From Sinotaia quadrata (taxonomy: Eukaryota > Mollusca > Gastropoda > Architaenioglossa > Viviparidae), in the NCBI GenBank assembly GCA_028829895.1, contig CM054180.1, positions 116,680,473-116,744,472 of the forward strand: DNA of 64,000 nt. Reading direction: 5' to 3'. Of this stretch, positions 48,490 through 61,769 are shown one piece after another. Each line of letters opens with the position of its first letter. Within the stretch, counting starts at the first letter, position 1. A program made the translations under genes and the position numbers. The notes below the pieces were generated by a model. The model made no database searches. It worked only from the letters and a program-made list of their open reading frames with translations, and was not told the DNA's origin.

Positions 48490-48720
48490 TACTTCTTCAA
48501 CAAAGAAATTTCCGGTCCATCTTCATTGGATAAAATTATTTTCAACAAGTGTGAGACTATTAGTCAGAAAAAAACGACTCATCCACTTAGGACTGGTTTG
48601 GATTGCATCTGCAATTTTCTAGCATATTCTCAACTCGAGTTGTTTACTCCAATTCTGACACTCACACCAATGCCATCATAAGAAGTGCCCAAGGCCATGT
48701 CACTGACAATTTAACAATTA
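48490..48720 (-). repeat. Dispersed repeat family C, copy 2
   Basis: Inverted relative to 43500-43750, about 5 kb away. The same words in reverse complement: GAGACTATTAGTCAGAAA, ACTGGTTTGGATTGCATC, TTGTTTACTCCAA. Copies flank the 5' half of the sulfotransferase gene. Confidence 0.75.
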
Positions 48721-48754
48721 AGTCTAGAAATAGGTATAGGCAAATTTAGTCTGC

Positions 48755-49045
48755 TACAAACAGTATGCCTGCAGCATAACTCTTGATGAGTAAAGCCCGG
48801 GAGACTTAAGTACATTCATTAAACAGTATGCCTGCAGAATAACTCCTGATGAATAAAGCCTGGAAGACTTCAGTACTTTCATTAAACAGTAAGCCTGCAG
48901 AATAATTCCTGATGAGTAAAGGCTGGGAGACTTCAGTACTTTCATTAAACAGTATGCTTGCAGGAAAACTCCTGATTTGTAAAGCCTGGGAGTCTTCAGT
49001 ACATTAATTAAACAGTATGCCTGAAGAAACCTGGGAGACTTCAGT
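48755..49045. repeat. About 60-bp minisatellite, 4-5 copies
   Basis: AAACAGTATGCCTGCAGAAT, then ACTCCTGATGA-TAAAGCCTG and GGAGACTTCAGTACTTTCAT recur. The last copy has an internal deletion. Confidence 0.85.
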
Positions 49046-52000
49046 ATATTCATTGCTTTACACGCTAACGTTATTCTATTTGTTGAAAGTATTCACTAGC
49101 AAATTGCTTTGCCTCGAATTTCTGCACAGTCGAGCTGAAACAAAACACATTTTCAGCTTAATGTTTGAAACAGCAAATGTAACCGGAGCAAAACTACAAT
49201 TCACCTTTCATTTATAAACAAACATATAATAAACGAGTCATTTTTTTTCTAAGCAAAGTTAGGGGTTCATTATATCTTGGACAATCTTTAGTTACAGTCT
49301 TTCATTTATCTTGATTTTATGAACATTGTTTCCACCAGTAGACGTGGATTATATAGCCATGGCTAAATTTATGAGTCCAGGAACATGTTGCAGCTTTATT
49401 ATGGTCAGTTTTGAAATCTTATTCACAAGTCGTCCAAGAGTTGTCTCCATCCGCAGCTTTATTATAAACACAATAAAGCACACTACAAAGGAACTATCTT
49501 TATATTATATTTTGTACTATTCATAATAACTAGTAAACTGCACATTTATTACAAAAAAAATAATGCCCCTTCTTATCGATGAAATTGATCGCACTCCATA
49601 ATGCTAACATCTCATGATGATTTTAAATTTTTACATTTTCCAATGATTATGCGGACGAACGCTGGTCTTATCCTAAAACTGTAATTCTTATATTTTTATT
49701 TAAAAATATAAAATAGTGATTGTAAAGGTTTATTAAAAACATTTTTCAAAATAGTCTGCACAAGTATAATTTTTGCCCTGTTGCTCACACAACTGTGCAC
49801 GATTGCTTGGTATCTATACAAAACAAAATTGCTTACCCCAAATCTTGAACTTGTAAGGGGAGACCATAAAAAGAGAGAAAGAGTGCTAATTTTATAACCT
49901 TTAGGCTAAAAGGCGTCAAAGGAAATGACATCAAAGCCCACTGTTACCGACATAATTTAGAGGACAAACTCCAGGGTATGTATTAAAATGACACTGTCAC
50001 TTGCTAGCTGACCTTGAAGTCCAGGATGCGCGTACAACACGCTCTGTGTCACTGGGGCTTATGCGTCAACGGCTGGAGGGTTCTGAAGGAGATCATCTAT
50101 GCGCGTGAGATAATAAATAAGATAATAAATCAGCGTCATCAACGCGCTTCATGGCAAACTCTAGAAAATTTATGTCCCGCGTTGTACGTGTTACAGGCTA
50201 ATAAATTGAAAACAGTGAGGGAAACCTTCCAATCAATGAATATTTTTAGAGAGAGAGAGAGAGGGATGGAGAGAGAAGGAAAGAGGGAAGGAAAGAGAGA
50301 TGAAAGGAAGGAGGCACTCACAGCTCTTAGGAACAGCAACGTGTCAGCTGCTTGTAAGAGTGTAATATTAAATAATAATAATAATGAAACAACGAATACT
50401 AGCATTAATATGCACAGTTGTTCAGAAATTTTCAGCCACCTGTGACGTAGTAACATATTACGCAGCACGCGCGTCTTCCTCACCAACTCCACCCCGGCAT
50501 TCATCACGTTCAGCAATTTTTTTTTGTTGCAAACGGTACCTAAGTCTTTCGTGTATGTGTGGACAGACTCAGAACTATCAACTAGTTTTGATAAGCGTTC
50601 AACTCCATGAATCTTTGACTTAAGTACAGTATATTCCAATTAATTAGAAAGCCAGTTTTTCTTCCGTTTCAGACACTACTAACTGTACGTTATAACCATT
50701 CTTCCAACCTCTATCGCCATTAAACGAATGCTTGACTGTAAGAAAATGTATAAATTATCGCGTAGTTACTTTCTTTGGGGTTCGGGGTTTACGTTGTAGT
50801 ATCCGTACGCCAGATTGTCGCTATTGAAAATATCAAAAAACGGTTTTTGCACACGACGACCTGATATGCCAAATAAACCGTTCTGGGGCACAGCGCCATC
50901 TTCTTCTGTCTTGAACGGTATGGTTCCTACGAGGACTGATGCGAATCAGGGCACACAACTCTCCACCATAGTATCGGTGCAGTTCTACTGTTCGAGTTAT
51001 TCACAACTCAGTCTGATCAAAAGACGATTTCCACTTGAGATTAAAACCCTTTCATCTGTTTTCATTATTAATGTTTTAATCAACAAAAACATCGAAGAAA
51101 AATAAATAATAATTATTATTATGTTGCTACTCTCACTATGGGTTTGAGAACCTAAGAGTTTAATGGCTTAGGGTCGCTCCGTACTAGCTATAAATTAAAA
51201 TCGTGTTTCTCTTGCTTTTTATTTCTGAAAACCTATTTTTTTATTAGATTCTCTATTTATGTTAAAATTTGTTTAGATCAATATAGCTGGAAATATATAT
51301 TCGATTACCTATTTGCTCAGTGACGCATTTCTTTGAAAATGCTTTAAAAAAAACATGCCTCTTCCATTTTGAATTTTGCCTACGATAAATTTCAGACACT
51401 AACGTTGGTCAGTGCGATTAGGGGAGATACATTTCCAGTGGCTTAAATTGTTGCTTTTGAAAACAAGAAAACAAACATTTCTGCTTGCTTTCATCCAAGC
51501 TTGTGCTAACGAGTAGCAAAATACGCATTGATGTCTGACGTCAGCTCGCAATGTGCTTGGCGACAGACTGAAAAGGGTGAGGTGAGGGCGATAAGCCTCT
51601 CCCCATCTTCCCTTTAAAAAAAATAAAAAAAGAAGTTTTGTTTGCTCGTCAATCCATGTGGCACTTCACACCCCGTCCACACCTTGGGAGTTGAAGTGAT
51701 TATGCATGTCAGCAACGAGCAAATCGTCACGAGAATTGTGACATCAAGAATGGTTAAGTGCCTACATTAAATTTGATGTGGGCAGACAACACCTCGAGAA
51801 CAAGATCCGACTTCAAAAATAATTTTGAAAATTAAAGGCACTGATTTTAATTTAATGTCGTCCGACTGACAGCTTGGTTCTGTCAACTAACGTCAGAAGT
51901 GGGGCGGGGAGAAGAGCGGTGTGGGAAATAAGTACTGTAAGAATAAAGAACAAAATTGACTGAACTTTAAATGCCACATATGTTGTCACTTTTTTTCTTT

Positions 52001-52380
52001 TCCTCAGCGTGAGGCCATCAACAAGCAGCTGTGTCAGTGTAGGGAGTGTGGTTAACAACGTAAATGTGTTAATCTACCATTCTGCTGTAGCCATATGTTC
52101 CGATTTAAGAAGAAGGAATTTTGACGAAACATATCGTAATTTAAAGTGGTACCCTTAATTGCATAATACAAACGATGTTAGGTTTACAAAATTTTGAATG
52201 ATTAATGTAAAGGTAATGAACTTGCCTTTGTCAGTACCCTTTTGGTATGACAATATTGTTTAAATTCCATATGAAAAATAAAGTCTGTCTTGTGCTTAAT
52301 ATTTCCGATGCTATTTTGCACATGGAAAACATTAGAATCTCCATTTTATGCTTCGAGATGGAAACCATAGTGAGTGTGAG
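49046..52380. other. Upstream intergenic stretch
   Basis: No coding exon was recognised. About 50020-50180 is GC-richer. A purine-rich GAGAGA/GGAAAGAGG tract lies at 50250-50310 and a CRE palindrome at 51536. A minus-strand AAGATGGCG (50902-50894) could mark a start site of the sulfotransferase transcript. The rest is AT-rich. Confidence 0.55.
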
Positions 52381-52429
52381 TCACGTCATTGTGAACTGGA
52401 CGGACCTTCATAAGACGACATTGTTTGTA

Positions 52430-52560
52430 TGACGTCATCAGCGTTGCGCATGCGCAGATTGCTTGGGTTCTTGAATCTTACTGTGCGCGAAACATGTGCG
52501 CCGTCGCTGTTTCACGAGCAGAAATGTAAACTTGTGCTTCTGGTAACCTCGGCCATCTTT
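52430..52560. promoter_or_regulatory. Promoter-like cluster: CRE, NRF-1 and YY1-type sites
   Basis: TGACGTCA at 52430-52437, the full NRF-1 palindrome TGCGCATGCGCA at 52445-52456 and GGCCATCTTT (reverse complement AAAGATGGCC) at 52551-52560 lie within 131 bases of CpG-containing sequence in an otherwise AT-rich area. This combination is typical of animal housekeeping promoters. It could start the minus-strand sulfotransferase 5 kb away or an unseen plus-strand transcript. Confidence 0.45.
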
Positions 52561-54270
52561 AATACTGAATGACACTCCGTAAAATTTTCTTTCTATACAA
52601 AATGCGAACTGGGGTGACAGCCATTAAAGTACTGAATAACTGAAAACCTGTTTAAGTGAACAATTAAAGCAGCTGTCTCGCATTCGAATGAACTACGGGG
52701 ATGTAAATGACAACATTCACTTGTGAACTACTGAGTGGGGTCTAGAAACAGAAGCTTTTAATTAACGTGTGGCTGTGTTCACCTAGAAGAAATGAGAAAT
52801 ATTTAAATATCAAAGAGGATATTAATAATTAAAATATGAAAATGTTTCTAGAATCATATATCTCAGAAATATTATCGCAAAATGGTAGAAAAAAATATCA
52901 GACGACTATATATATAGAGAGAGACAGACAGACAGACAAACAGACAAGTTAGCTGACAGACAGACAGATAAATAATATAAATAGAAATCCCATATATATG
53001 TTTATAACAAACAAGTAAACAAATACATATATTGAGAGGACAATGCGTGATGCTAACGCCACCTAGTTAATGGTCATGATTATTATTATTATTTAATAGT
53101 TATATAAATTAAATTTGGATACTGCACAAACAGCTGAAACAATAGAAATGAAATCAAGCGAAGGTGAGTTAGGCGACCTTGTCACTTAACGCAGACGTTC
53201 ACCCGGATAGCGACCCCACAGACCGCAAAGTGGCCAGATCAAAACTTAATGACGGAGCAAACACGTCTGTTGTATGCCGCTAATGGTCCATTACAAGTCT
53301 GCTGTCTTCCTGGCGGAAGCGATTTTCCTGTGACAAATGGTAGAAGATTCTGCAAATCATACTATTACCAAACTTTGCCGGGCGGTTTTTTTATTTCCAC
53401 GCTGAGGACAGGGTATACTGTTAGTGTTGTACTCCGTGTCTGAGGACAGGGTATACTGTTAGTGTTGTACTCCGTGTCTGAGGACAGGGTATACTGTTAG
53501 TGTTGTACTCCGTGTCTGAGGACAGGGTATACTGTTAGTGTTGTACTCCGTGTCTGAGGACAGGGTATACTGTTAGTGTTGTACTCCGTGTCTGAGGACA
53601 GGGTATACTGTTATTGTTGTACTCCGTGTCTGAGGGGTATACTGTTATTGTTGTACTCCACCTCACAATATAAATATAATGATATAAACATAGAAACAAA
53701 TAAAAGAAAAATATAAACAGACTATCGTCCAAGAAACCATAGAACATTGAAAGTGGTCGATGAACTGAAACGAACCAACCAATTTAAAAAAGAATATTTC
53801 TAAAATACTACAGCGAACATAGACGTCCACATACCAGAAAGGGAGACAATATTAAAGTACTAGAAGAGTCGACGGGGAAGTATAGTAACTTCCCTTTACA
53901 CGTCGCATTGTCCCTGAATTTTAAATACAAAAAATATTTATATATACAAATTATTACCCGCTAGAGTACTTTATATTACTGTGATTTTGCAACTGTTGTC
54001 AAAAGTGAAATAAATACGAAACATTATGTCGCTCATTACTACTTGAAATAACGTATCTTCTTTGAATGGTAGTTTTCTTAAGTATATAAACAGTCTGTAT
54101 AAAGACCTTACCTTGTTTGTGCAATAATCGTCGAACGTTTGTTAGATTAAGCAATGTACCACAGCGTCTTTAATTATTATTACTGTTACTATAATTAATT
54201 GCAAAATCATTGCAAATTGTTACTAGCAGTAAGTAACATGTAACTGAAGCAACGGATTACCTTTCAGGGG
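52561..54270. other. Intergenic stretch
   Basis: Contains a short family A fragment (53045-53100), the 38-bp minisatellite (53402-53658) and GACA-type repeats near 52920-52970. No exon was recognised. Confidence 0.65.
53402..53658. repeat. 38-bp minisatellite, about 6.5 copies
   Basis: TGAGGACAGGGTATACTGTT then AGTGTTGTACTCCGTGTC recurs at exactly 38 bases. The last copies carry TTATTG, and one is shortened by about 10 bases. Near identity suggests recent amplification. Confidence 0.92.
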
Positions 54271-54277
54271 AATGCGT

Positions 54278-54345
<68 letters not shown>

Positions 54346-54450
54346 CGTGCGAGAGTGTGTGTGTGAGTGTGTGTGTGTGTGAGTGAGTGAGTGAGTGAGT
54401 GTGTGAGTGTGTGTGAGAGTGTATGTGTGTGAGTGAGAGTGTGTGTGTGT

Positions 54451-54521
<71 letters not shown>

Positions 54522-54546
54522 AGTCTATGTTGTGAGAGAGAGAGAG
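54278..54546. repeat. Long (GT)n / (GTGA)n microsatellite
   Basis: About 270 bases of GT with GTGA and GAGA interruptions, the longest simple repeat in the window. Confidence 0.95.
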
Positions 54547-54774
54547 GATTAACAGTTTTCCTGAAACTTGATTGAAATGCAATCTGGCAGTTTGCACGTA
54601 CTTAGTTGATTTCAGGCTTACTTTAAATCAGTTTTTATTTATTTATATATTCATAACAGTAAGTAATAATTTTAAGTTTTGCTCACAGGAAGAAAAAAAT
54701 CCCCGAAGGCTACGAATTTATTGTTCACTAATTTTCATCTTTCTCCAATCATTGGAGACTCTTTCCTACTGCTA

Positions 54775-55525
54775 GTAGTCTAGTGACTAGTAATTAGTAT
54801 AAGGAGTAGAAATACCATTAACCGCTAGTATAATGTGTATGAAGATCGCTAGCCACTAATGTAATAAGGTATGTTAAAGATTACTACTCATTAGAATAAA
54901 AAGGTGTGAATATTGCTTGCCTCTCGTAAAATTTTATATTTTAGAGATCACTAGTCACTAATATAATAAGGTATGAGAAGATCACTAGTCACTAATATAA
55001 TAAAGTATGAGAAAATCACTAGCCACTACTATAATAGGGTATGAAAAAACCATTAGCTGAATGATTACTAGCGTCTACGTTAATAAAGTACGAGAATATC
55101 ACTAGTCACTAGTATAATAAAGTACTAGAAGGTTACTAGTCAGTAGTATACTAATGTACGAGAAGATCACTAGACCCTTGTATAATAAATAACATATGAG
55201 AAAATCACTAGCCACTAGTATAATAAGATATGAAAAAGAACACTAGTCATTAGTATAATAAGATATGAGATCACTAGTTACTAGTATAATAGTATATGAG
55301 AACATTAGCCATTAATAATGTATGAAAAAACACTAGTCATTAGTATAATAAGATATGAGATCACTAGTTACTAGTATAATAATATATGAGAACACTAGCC
55401 ACTAATAATGTATGAAAAACACTAGTCATTAGTATAATAAGATATGAGATCACTAGTTACTAGTATAATAATATATGAGAAGATCACTAGTAATTAGTAT
55501 AATAATGTATGATAAGGTATGAGAA
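54775..55525. repeat. Degenerate minisatellite rich in ACTAGT, about 20 units
   Basis: Units of ATCACTAGTCACTAGTATAA then TAA-G-TATGAGA recur at 30-45-base spacing. A higher-order duplication of about 100 bases is visible near 55230-55480. The palindromes ACTAGT and CTAG-ACTAG give many short hairpins. Confidence 0.85.
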
Positions 55526-56099
55526 CATTTTAGCGGCTCAAGGTAACTAAGTTGTTCAGTCAGGCAAAGTTATTGCAGTCGCAGACTGTAGTGCATGTGC
55601 CGGAATAAAATCAGCGATTGTGTTCTAATTTTTTTTAAAAATCTAATTTAAAAAAAAAATTTCCAATAAGACATGTGATACTGGTTTAAGTATGTAACTT
55701 GTAAAGCGATCCATCTCCATCAACCCACCCACATCATTTTATCTTTTTTCTGTCTCTTAATACTGTGTATCTCCCTCACACTTTTCTCTTTGTCTCCATT
55801 TTCTCTTTTTGTACTCTTTATAAAAAAAAAACCCCTCTTTTACCCTCCTTCTTTTTCACTTCCTGCCTTTTCCTGCCTCTATTTCTTTGTCTAACGTTCT
55901 CTATCAAATTATGTCCTATTTTCTATCCATCTTTTCATACCTCACCCTCAGTCTCTTCCTCTTTCTCTATTTCCCTTTTTCTCACAGTTTCTTTCTCCCC
56001 TTTCTCCTCTCTACTTTTCTTTCCTTTCAATTTTTTTCTCCGTTCTTCTCCAGAACTCTAGTCCTTTTTTTTCTATCCCCACCTCTCTCTCTCTCACTC

Positions 56100-56190
<91 letters not shown>

Positions 56191-56650
56191 ATTTCGTTTC
56201 CATTTCAGGAATGAAATCCATTTTTCCTTTCTTTAAAGTGGAGTAGTTTATAAAGATGACAGGCATCTTTGACGTCTTTCTGAAAATCATAAGCATTTTT
56301 TTAAAGAAGGAAATTCCTAGTCTAACATATAGTTAATTGTAGTCCACCATTTGACATTTTCTGTTTGGAGACGAAATCTCTGACGTCAGCTAATGAAGAA
56401 TAAGAATTCTTGCACAGCTAAGGTTATTCATCTGAGAACATTTCTCTTTCTGTCTGTCTCCTTTCTTCCCCTTTTGAAATTAATATGAAATCGAAAACAC
56501 ATGACGCCCCATGATTCATGAGTGAAATTATACTGGGTTGTAAATTTATTTTCCATATAGGTTACTCAACATGATGACAGATCAAAAAATTACAAACCTC
56601 TACTGAAAAACTCACAAAACACTTATGCAAGAAACGAGTTTGTAATTTAC
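55526..56650. other. Pyrimidine-rich stretch and flank
   Basis: About 55690-56080 is C/T-rich on the plus strand, followed by (CT)n at about 56084-56187, together roughly 500 bases of polypyrimidine. A CRE palindrome lies at 56391. Serine/phenylalanine open frames here are compositional. Confidence 0.8.
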
Positions 56651-56910
56651 TTTAGTTGAACGATTTTGAGAAAAGTATTGCATTGCATAATTATATGTGT
56701 TTCTGTTTACTTTATTTGGACGATTTTAAGACACGTATTGCATTACATAATTAGATCTGTTTCAGTTTACTTTAGTTGGACGATTTGCATGTGATCCATA
56801 GCCAGAGCAAATGCGCAATCCTTAGTCGCAGCATGTCCATAATCCTTAGCCACACCATATCCGTATTCCTTAGCCACAGCAGATCCGTAATCATTAGCCG
56901 TCACAGATTA
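56640..56910. repeat. Two adjacent small tandem arrays
   Basis: About 2.5 copies of a 58-60-bp unit (TTTACTTTAGTTGGACGATT) are followed directly by about 4-5 copies of a 27-bp unit (ATCCTTAGCCACA). Confidence 0.75.
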
Positions 56911-59900
56911 GTGCGTGCATACGACTTGACAAGGAACCACGAGAGTTTACCCTCGCATGACTCCTGTGGATAACTTGATTGTGATTGGTCAGGCAATGGA
57001 TAAATCCACTACTTGATTGGTGGATCATCCATGAGGTAATAAAGATTTCGACGACGAAGATTGCTGCAGATCAACACCACAGATCCCTCTCAGAGGCGAA
57101 GAACTGTGCATAAGCAGGCCCCTCCCCTCCCAAAAAGAAAAGAAAAAGAAAAACAATTCAGGCGGTATGGAAGATGATCACCCAAGGCCATGGATCATAG
57201 ATGCACAATCATTGAATTTACACTCCAAGAACAGCACTGCTGACGTAGCACTGCTCAGATTCCTGCGCCGTCAGTCCTGTGCAAATGAGCAAACTGATCA
57301 ACACGTGTCTCACCATGTTTGACCAATATCTCACATGGTTAACTTGAAAGTTCAGAGTATGTCACAGTTTGCACGACCAACCAGATAAAATGCTGCATGT
57401 ATATCTATTCTAGAGACTCACAGACTGGCCAATTTGTAAAACCTAGAGGTCACACGGAATAGCCGTCAGTAAAACTTAGCGATCACATGGAGTAGCCGTC
57501 AGTAAAACCTAGAGGTCACACGGAATAGCCGTCAGTAAAACCAACGATCACACGGAATAGCCGTCAGTAAAACCTAGAGATCACACGTAATAGCCGTCTG
57601 TAAAACCTAGAGATCACACGGAATAGCCGTCTGTAAAACCAACGATCACACGGAATAGCCGTCTGTAAAACCTAGAGATCACACGGAATAGCTGTATGTT
57701 AAATCTATGGATCAAGCAATGGGAAATATTAGTGCTCTTGGTTCTGACTCTTAACAGTGTATGATAAAGTCCAAACGCCTTTGAATATTGAATATTGGAA
57801 AAATGTTTAAAAGTTATTGGGGCACATGAGTACATATATTAATTTTCAATTTAATAAGTAATAGTTGATAATACTTCAAGGGTGCCTTTATTTCCTCACA
57901 GGTTTGAAAGCTGTTGCATTCCTATCAAATAAAAAATTGACAGAAGATATTTCTAATACAGTATAGAGAGATGTCTGTTGTCACATGTCAACCCACCCCC
58001 AAAGAATCGGTAGTCAACCTGTCAATCATTATTACTATTTTATTCAATCTTGGAAGTGGGCAAAATACACCTAACTCGTAGAATTGTGCCTAGTGTTGTG
58101 AAATTATTATTATTATTATTATTATGATTTCGATGATGATGATGGATATTGATAGGGAGTATTAATATTAAACTTTACTGTTATTATTTAGAAAATAGCA
58201 GCTAAAACTTGCAAGTGATAATTCCATTCCAAAATCAAAGAATAGTAAACACATTACAATGCAAGAAAAGGTATTAAATAATATTAAAGAAATTAACTAG
58301 AAGTAAATGTTCAAATGTGAGATGTAAAGGGTTACATGTTTGTGTATAGATAGTGTAACAGAAATAATCAAAATTTTTCTTTCCTCTTTTATGTGACCAC
58401 GTCAAGCGTATTTCAGTATTAAGTCCATCTCTTTTTTATTCTTGTATATTGCAAGCCGAATATTATGGAAAGTTAACATTTGATGGATTATCCATGTCGA
58501 CCATTATTTAAGTAGCAGAACTGAAGGTTAATGGATATGCAATATATTATAGCGCCAGCGAAGTGTGAACAGCAGGCAAGACTTGACTTGGATGAATGAG
58601 TGTTTAAAGTGTGAACGAGAGAGGGATGTTGTGAGACATATCATGATTGAGTGAGTGAGCCAGAAGGAAGCATTTCATCCGGGTACAAGAAAGGGCTATA
58701 ATGTGAATGAAGGAGCTGTCAGCTGGGTGGGAGTGTTTGACGGAAGTAGTGAGGTAGCATTCCACAATGATAGCTTGATCAGGAATGAACCTTTAATGCT
58801 TTTGGGCCATAGCTAGTGCCTCTTGAATGGAAGCAGAAATGCATTTATACAAAAGAGGCCATACAAAAATTCCAATACTCCAAACGCGGTTTCTATTTTC
58901 AGGTTCTGTTCCCAGAGATAGTACGCAGAAGACCACGTGAAATCTTTCAGGCATTAGAATCTATGGAAATTTCGACCCTAGTTTAAAATTGTATTTTAGC
59001 AAGGGATATATATATATATATATATAAAATGCTGCCGGAATGAGTCAGTGGGTGGAGGGGTCAAATATATAATAAATAACCTTTGGTTTTAATGTTTGTG
59101 CTGAAGTCGAGTTCAAAATGCATAGAATTCTCTTGTCAGAGTAGAAAAAGAAGTGAACTAGCGATAATTTGATCTGTGCTATTTTCTTGCCGTACAAACT
59201 GTGACTAAATGTGCTAAGCATATACAAGGAGGTTGGAAGAATTCATGCACATTGAATTATCAGTTTCTTGAATGGCAAATTTTGCACTGAGCCAGGGGAG
59301 TTAGCTGTTGATTAGTGTGAACTTAGGAGAATATCTATTGGTCAACTTGTACAGCCCATTCCCCGGTGTTGTGATAAGGCTGGCAACTCATCCAGAAGCA
59401 CATGGTCCTAAGGGAGATAACTCTACTATTGAATGGAAATAAAATTAAATTATTTAGATAAAAAATATAAATGTACATTTACTTAAGATTAGTGTTCCCT
59501 GGACAAATTAGGTGAATTTGAAGGACACATACATGTTCCTGAACTTTGCTGGACAAAATAAAAAACAAAAACAGCTAGTGCTCTTGGTGTAACTGGCCAA
59601 GAATTACTGTATTTAGGTTTTAGAAAGATGAATGATAGATAATGCAGAATAGAAGAGTGATAGTTCTAGAATATAGCTCAAACCCCCTGATATAAACAGC
59701 CAGAATAGTAAATAAATACAGGTGACAGACTACAAAATACAACCTGTAAATAAGTCACCCTAAGACGATTGGTCTAAGTAGCAACAATAAATGTATTCAA
59801 CAAGAAACAACATATGACTGCATGGTTACACATAGCGAATAGTTCAACAGTTATAATATAGTTCATAAATGTTATAGCTCATAATCATGAACATATGGTG

Positions 59901-60720
59901 TCATAAGAAAATATCCAATTGAGTCTATGGCACTGTAATAGTAGTTTAGTTCATGCATATGAGTGAACTATAAATGAGTTTATACGAGAACACTGAATGT
60001 TTCTGAGCGACCTCTGAAATAAATCTGAGAGAAGCTGACTGAAGCTGTGAGGTCATTGATTTTATAGTTACAGAACTTAGGATCACCTGACGTGCCATCT
60101 AAGGTGCCAGTGAATATTGTAGCTGACATGCAATTGGTTTGTTGAACTGGTCTTTTGCCAGTGGGTCATTCCTCTCTGGTGTTTCTTCACATGTCAATAC
60201 TCATCAAAATCAACATCCAAACTAAAATGGTTCCTTTCTGGCATTGTTTGGCAGCTCAACATCTCAAATAAAGTACCAATCTGCCAGTAAAATATATGTG
60301 GGCTAAGAATTCATCCTCATGTGCTCTCTGACAGAACACTCTTACATACATGGTCATCATACATTTTAATATCATAATCGAAATACAACAATATAAATAT
60401 AGTTAATGTTAATAGATAAAAATGAATATAATATTAGTTAGGCAAGTGAAACCTCTTACCTTCAGCAGTAATATATACAGAGGATTGTTTCTTGCTGTAT
60501 TGATAACCAGCATATCATAGCATCATCGTCCTACACCCCAGAAGAGTCTAGTGTGAAGTTTCTGTTTATTGCATGTTTCTGGGAATGGGCTTAAGTTATA
60601 ATGATAAATAGATGTTTTTGTGTCTATCTGCAGTACGAAAAGGTGTGTTGTCATACATGACTTACCTTTCTTATACCAGAGTGAAATTACTTTCCTTACA
60701 CTGTCACTTTGTTCGCGTAC
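56911..60720. other. Intergenic stretch
   Basis: Contains the 57425-57705 minisatellite, (ATT)n and (GAT)n at about 58105-58146, and a (TA)n at 59006-59027. No exon was recognised in the rest. Confidence 0.65.
57425..57705. repeat. 30-35-bp minisatellite, about 8 copies
   Basis: AAAACCTAGAGATCACACGG followed by AATAGCCGTC(A/T)GT recurs, with some copies missing CTAGAG. Confidence 0.85.
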
Positions 60721-60729
60721 TGCATCGGT

Positions 60730-61300
60730 TTTACCTGGCAACCAGCCTGCCATGCTATTCTCTAGCAGTCTGCAATCTTACCAACACTGCCAGCCTTCTA
60801 ACCTACCAATTGTCACAACCTGCTAGATATCAAATCTGCCAACTTGCTACTTGCCAAGTCTACCACACTGCTGCATACCAGTTCTGTCAGCTTGCTACAT
60901 ACCCAGTCTACTAAACTGCTAGTTACCAAATCTGCCACACTGTTACATACAAAGTCTGCCCGTCTTCTATATACCAAGTATTCAAACCTGCTACATGCCA
61001 AATCTTCTGCCTGCTACTTACCAAATCTGCCAAACTGTTACATGCCAAACCTATCAACTTGCTATATACCAAATTTGCCAAACGGCTACATACCAAATAT
61101 TCTACACTGTTACATACCAGATCTATCAAATTGCTGCATACCAAGTCAACCAACCTGCTAGTTACCCAACTTGCCACACTGCTACATTCCGGGTCTGTCA
61201 GCCTGCTAGTCTACCATGGCTGTCATCCTGCAATTCCATCAGGTCTGCCATTTTGCTAGATACCTGTTTACCAGCGAAATTAATCTATTAGTTCTGCCAA
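60730..61300. repeat. About 27-bp minisatellite, about 18-20 degenerate copies
   Basis: CTGCTACATACCAAATCTGC and relatives (9-codon periods) recur. Open frames with repeating CYIPNLPN- or YQICQ-type peptides appear in several frames on both strands, so they reflect the unit, not a protein gene. Confidence 0.85.
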
Positions 61301-61444
61301 CCGCAACATACTAATTTTGTGAATCTGTTAGGTACCATTTAGACCAAAGTGTCAGATGTCAAAGTTACCGTCCTGAGCCAAGCTTATCGTACTTATTGCC
61401 ACCTCCTACTGCTATTTACTTGCTTGCGAGGTTTTACTGCGTTA

Positions 61445-61545
61445 ATTGTGATCATCGGGTGTTAATCGTAATAATGTTGCTATATTAATCGTATTGTGAT
61501 CATCGGGTGTTAATCGTAATAATGTTGCTATATTAATCGTATTGT
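61445..61545. repeat. 48-bp tandem duplication
   Basis: GTGATCATCGGGTGTTAATC plus GTAATAATGTTGCTATATTA occurs twice with no difference seen. Confidence 0.9.
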
Positions 61546-61769
61546 TATTGAAAACTATTTGTAATGACCCTGTTGTGCTAATCGCAAACTCTTCTTCTAT
61601 CAGTTTTAAGATATTCTATTGCTCAATGCAGTGTCTTTGATTTTTTAGTTGCAGTGACATTTTAAATGATAATCGTCAAGTTTTCATTTGTTAGTTGTAA
61701 AGATATATTATTTTATATCAATGCTTTAGATTCTTAATAATTGGAATATCATAATGGGTTACTTATAAT

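Noticed and set aside
50139..50639. 166-codon minus-strand frame with hydrophobic and Ser/Pro stretches
   Set aside because: Much of it reads a purine-rich GGAAAGAG tract backward; no family resemblance. It could be 5' UTR of the sulfotransferase at most.
60612..61291. Several overlapping Cys/Tyr-rich repeat frames
   Set aside because: They arise in different frames and strands from one 27-bp (9-codon) minisatellite.
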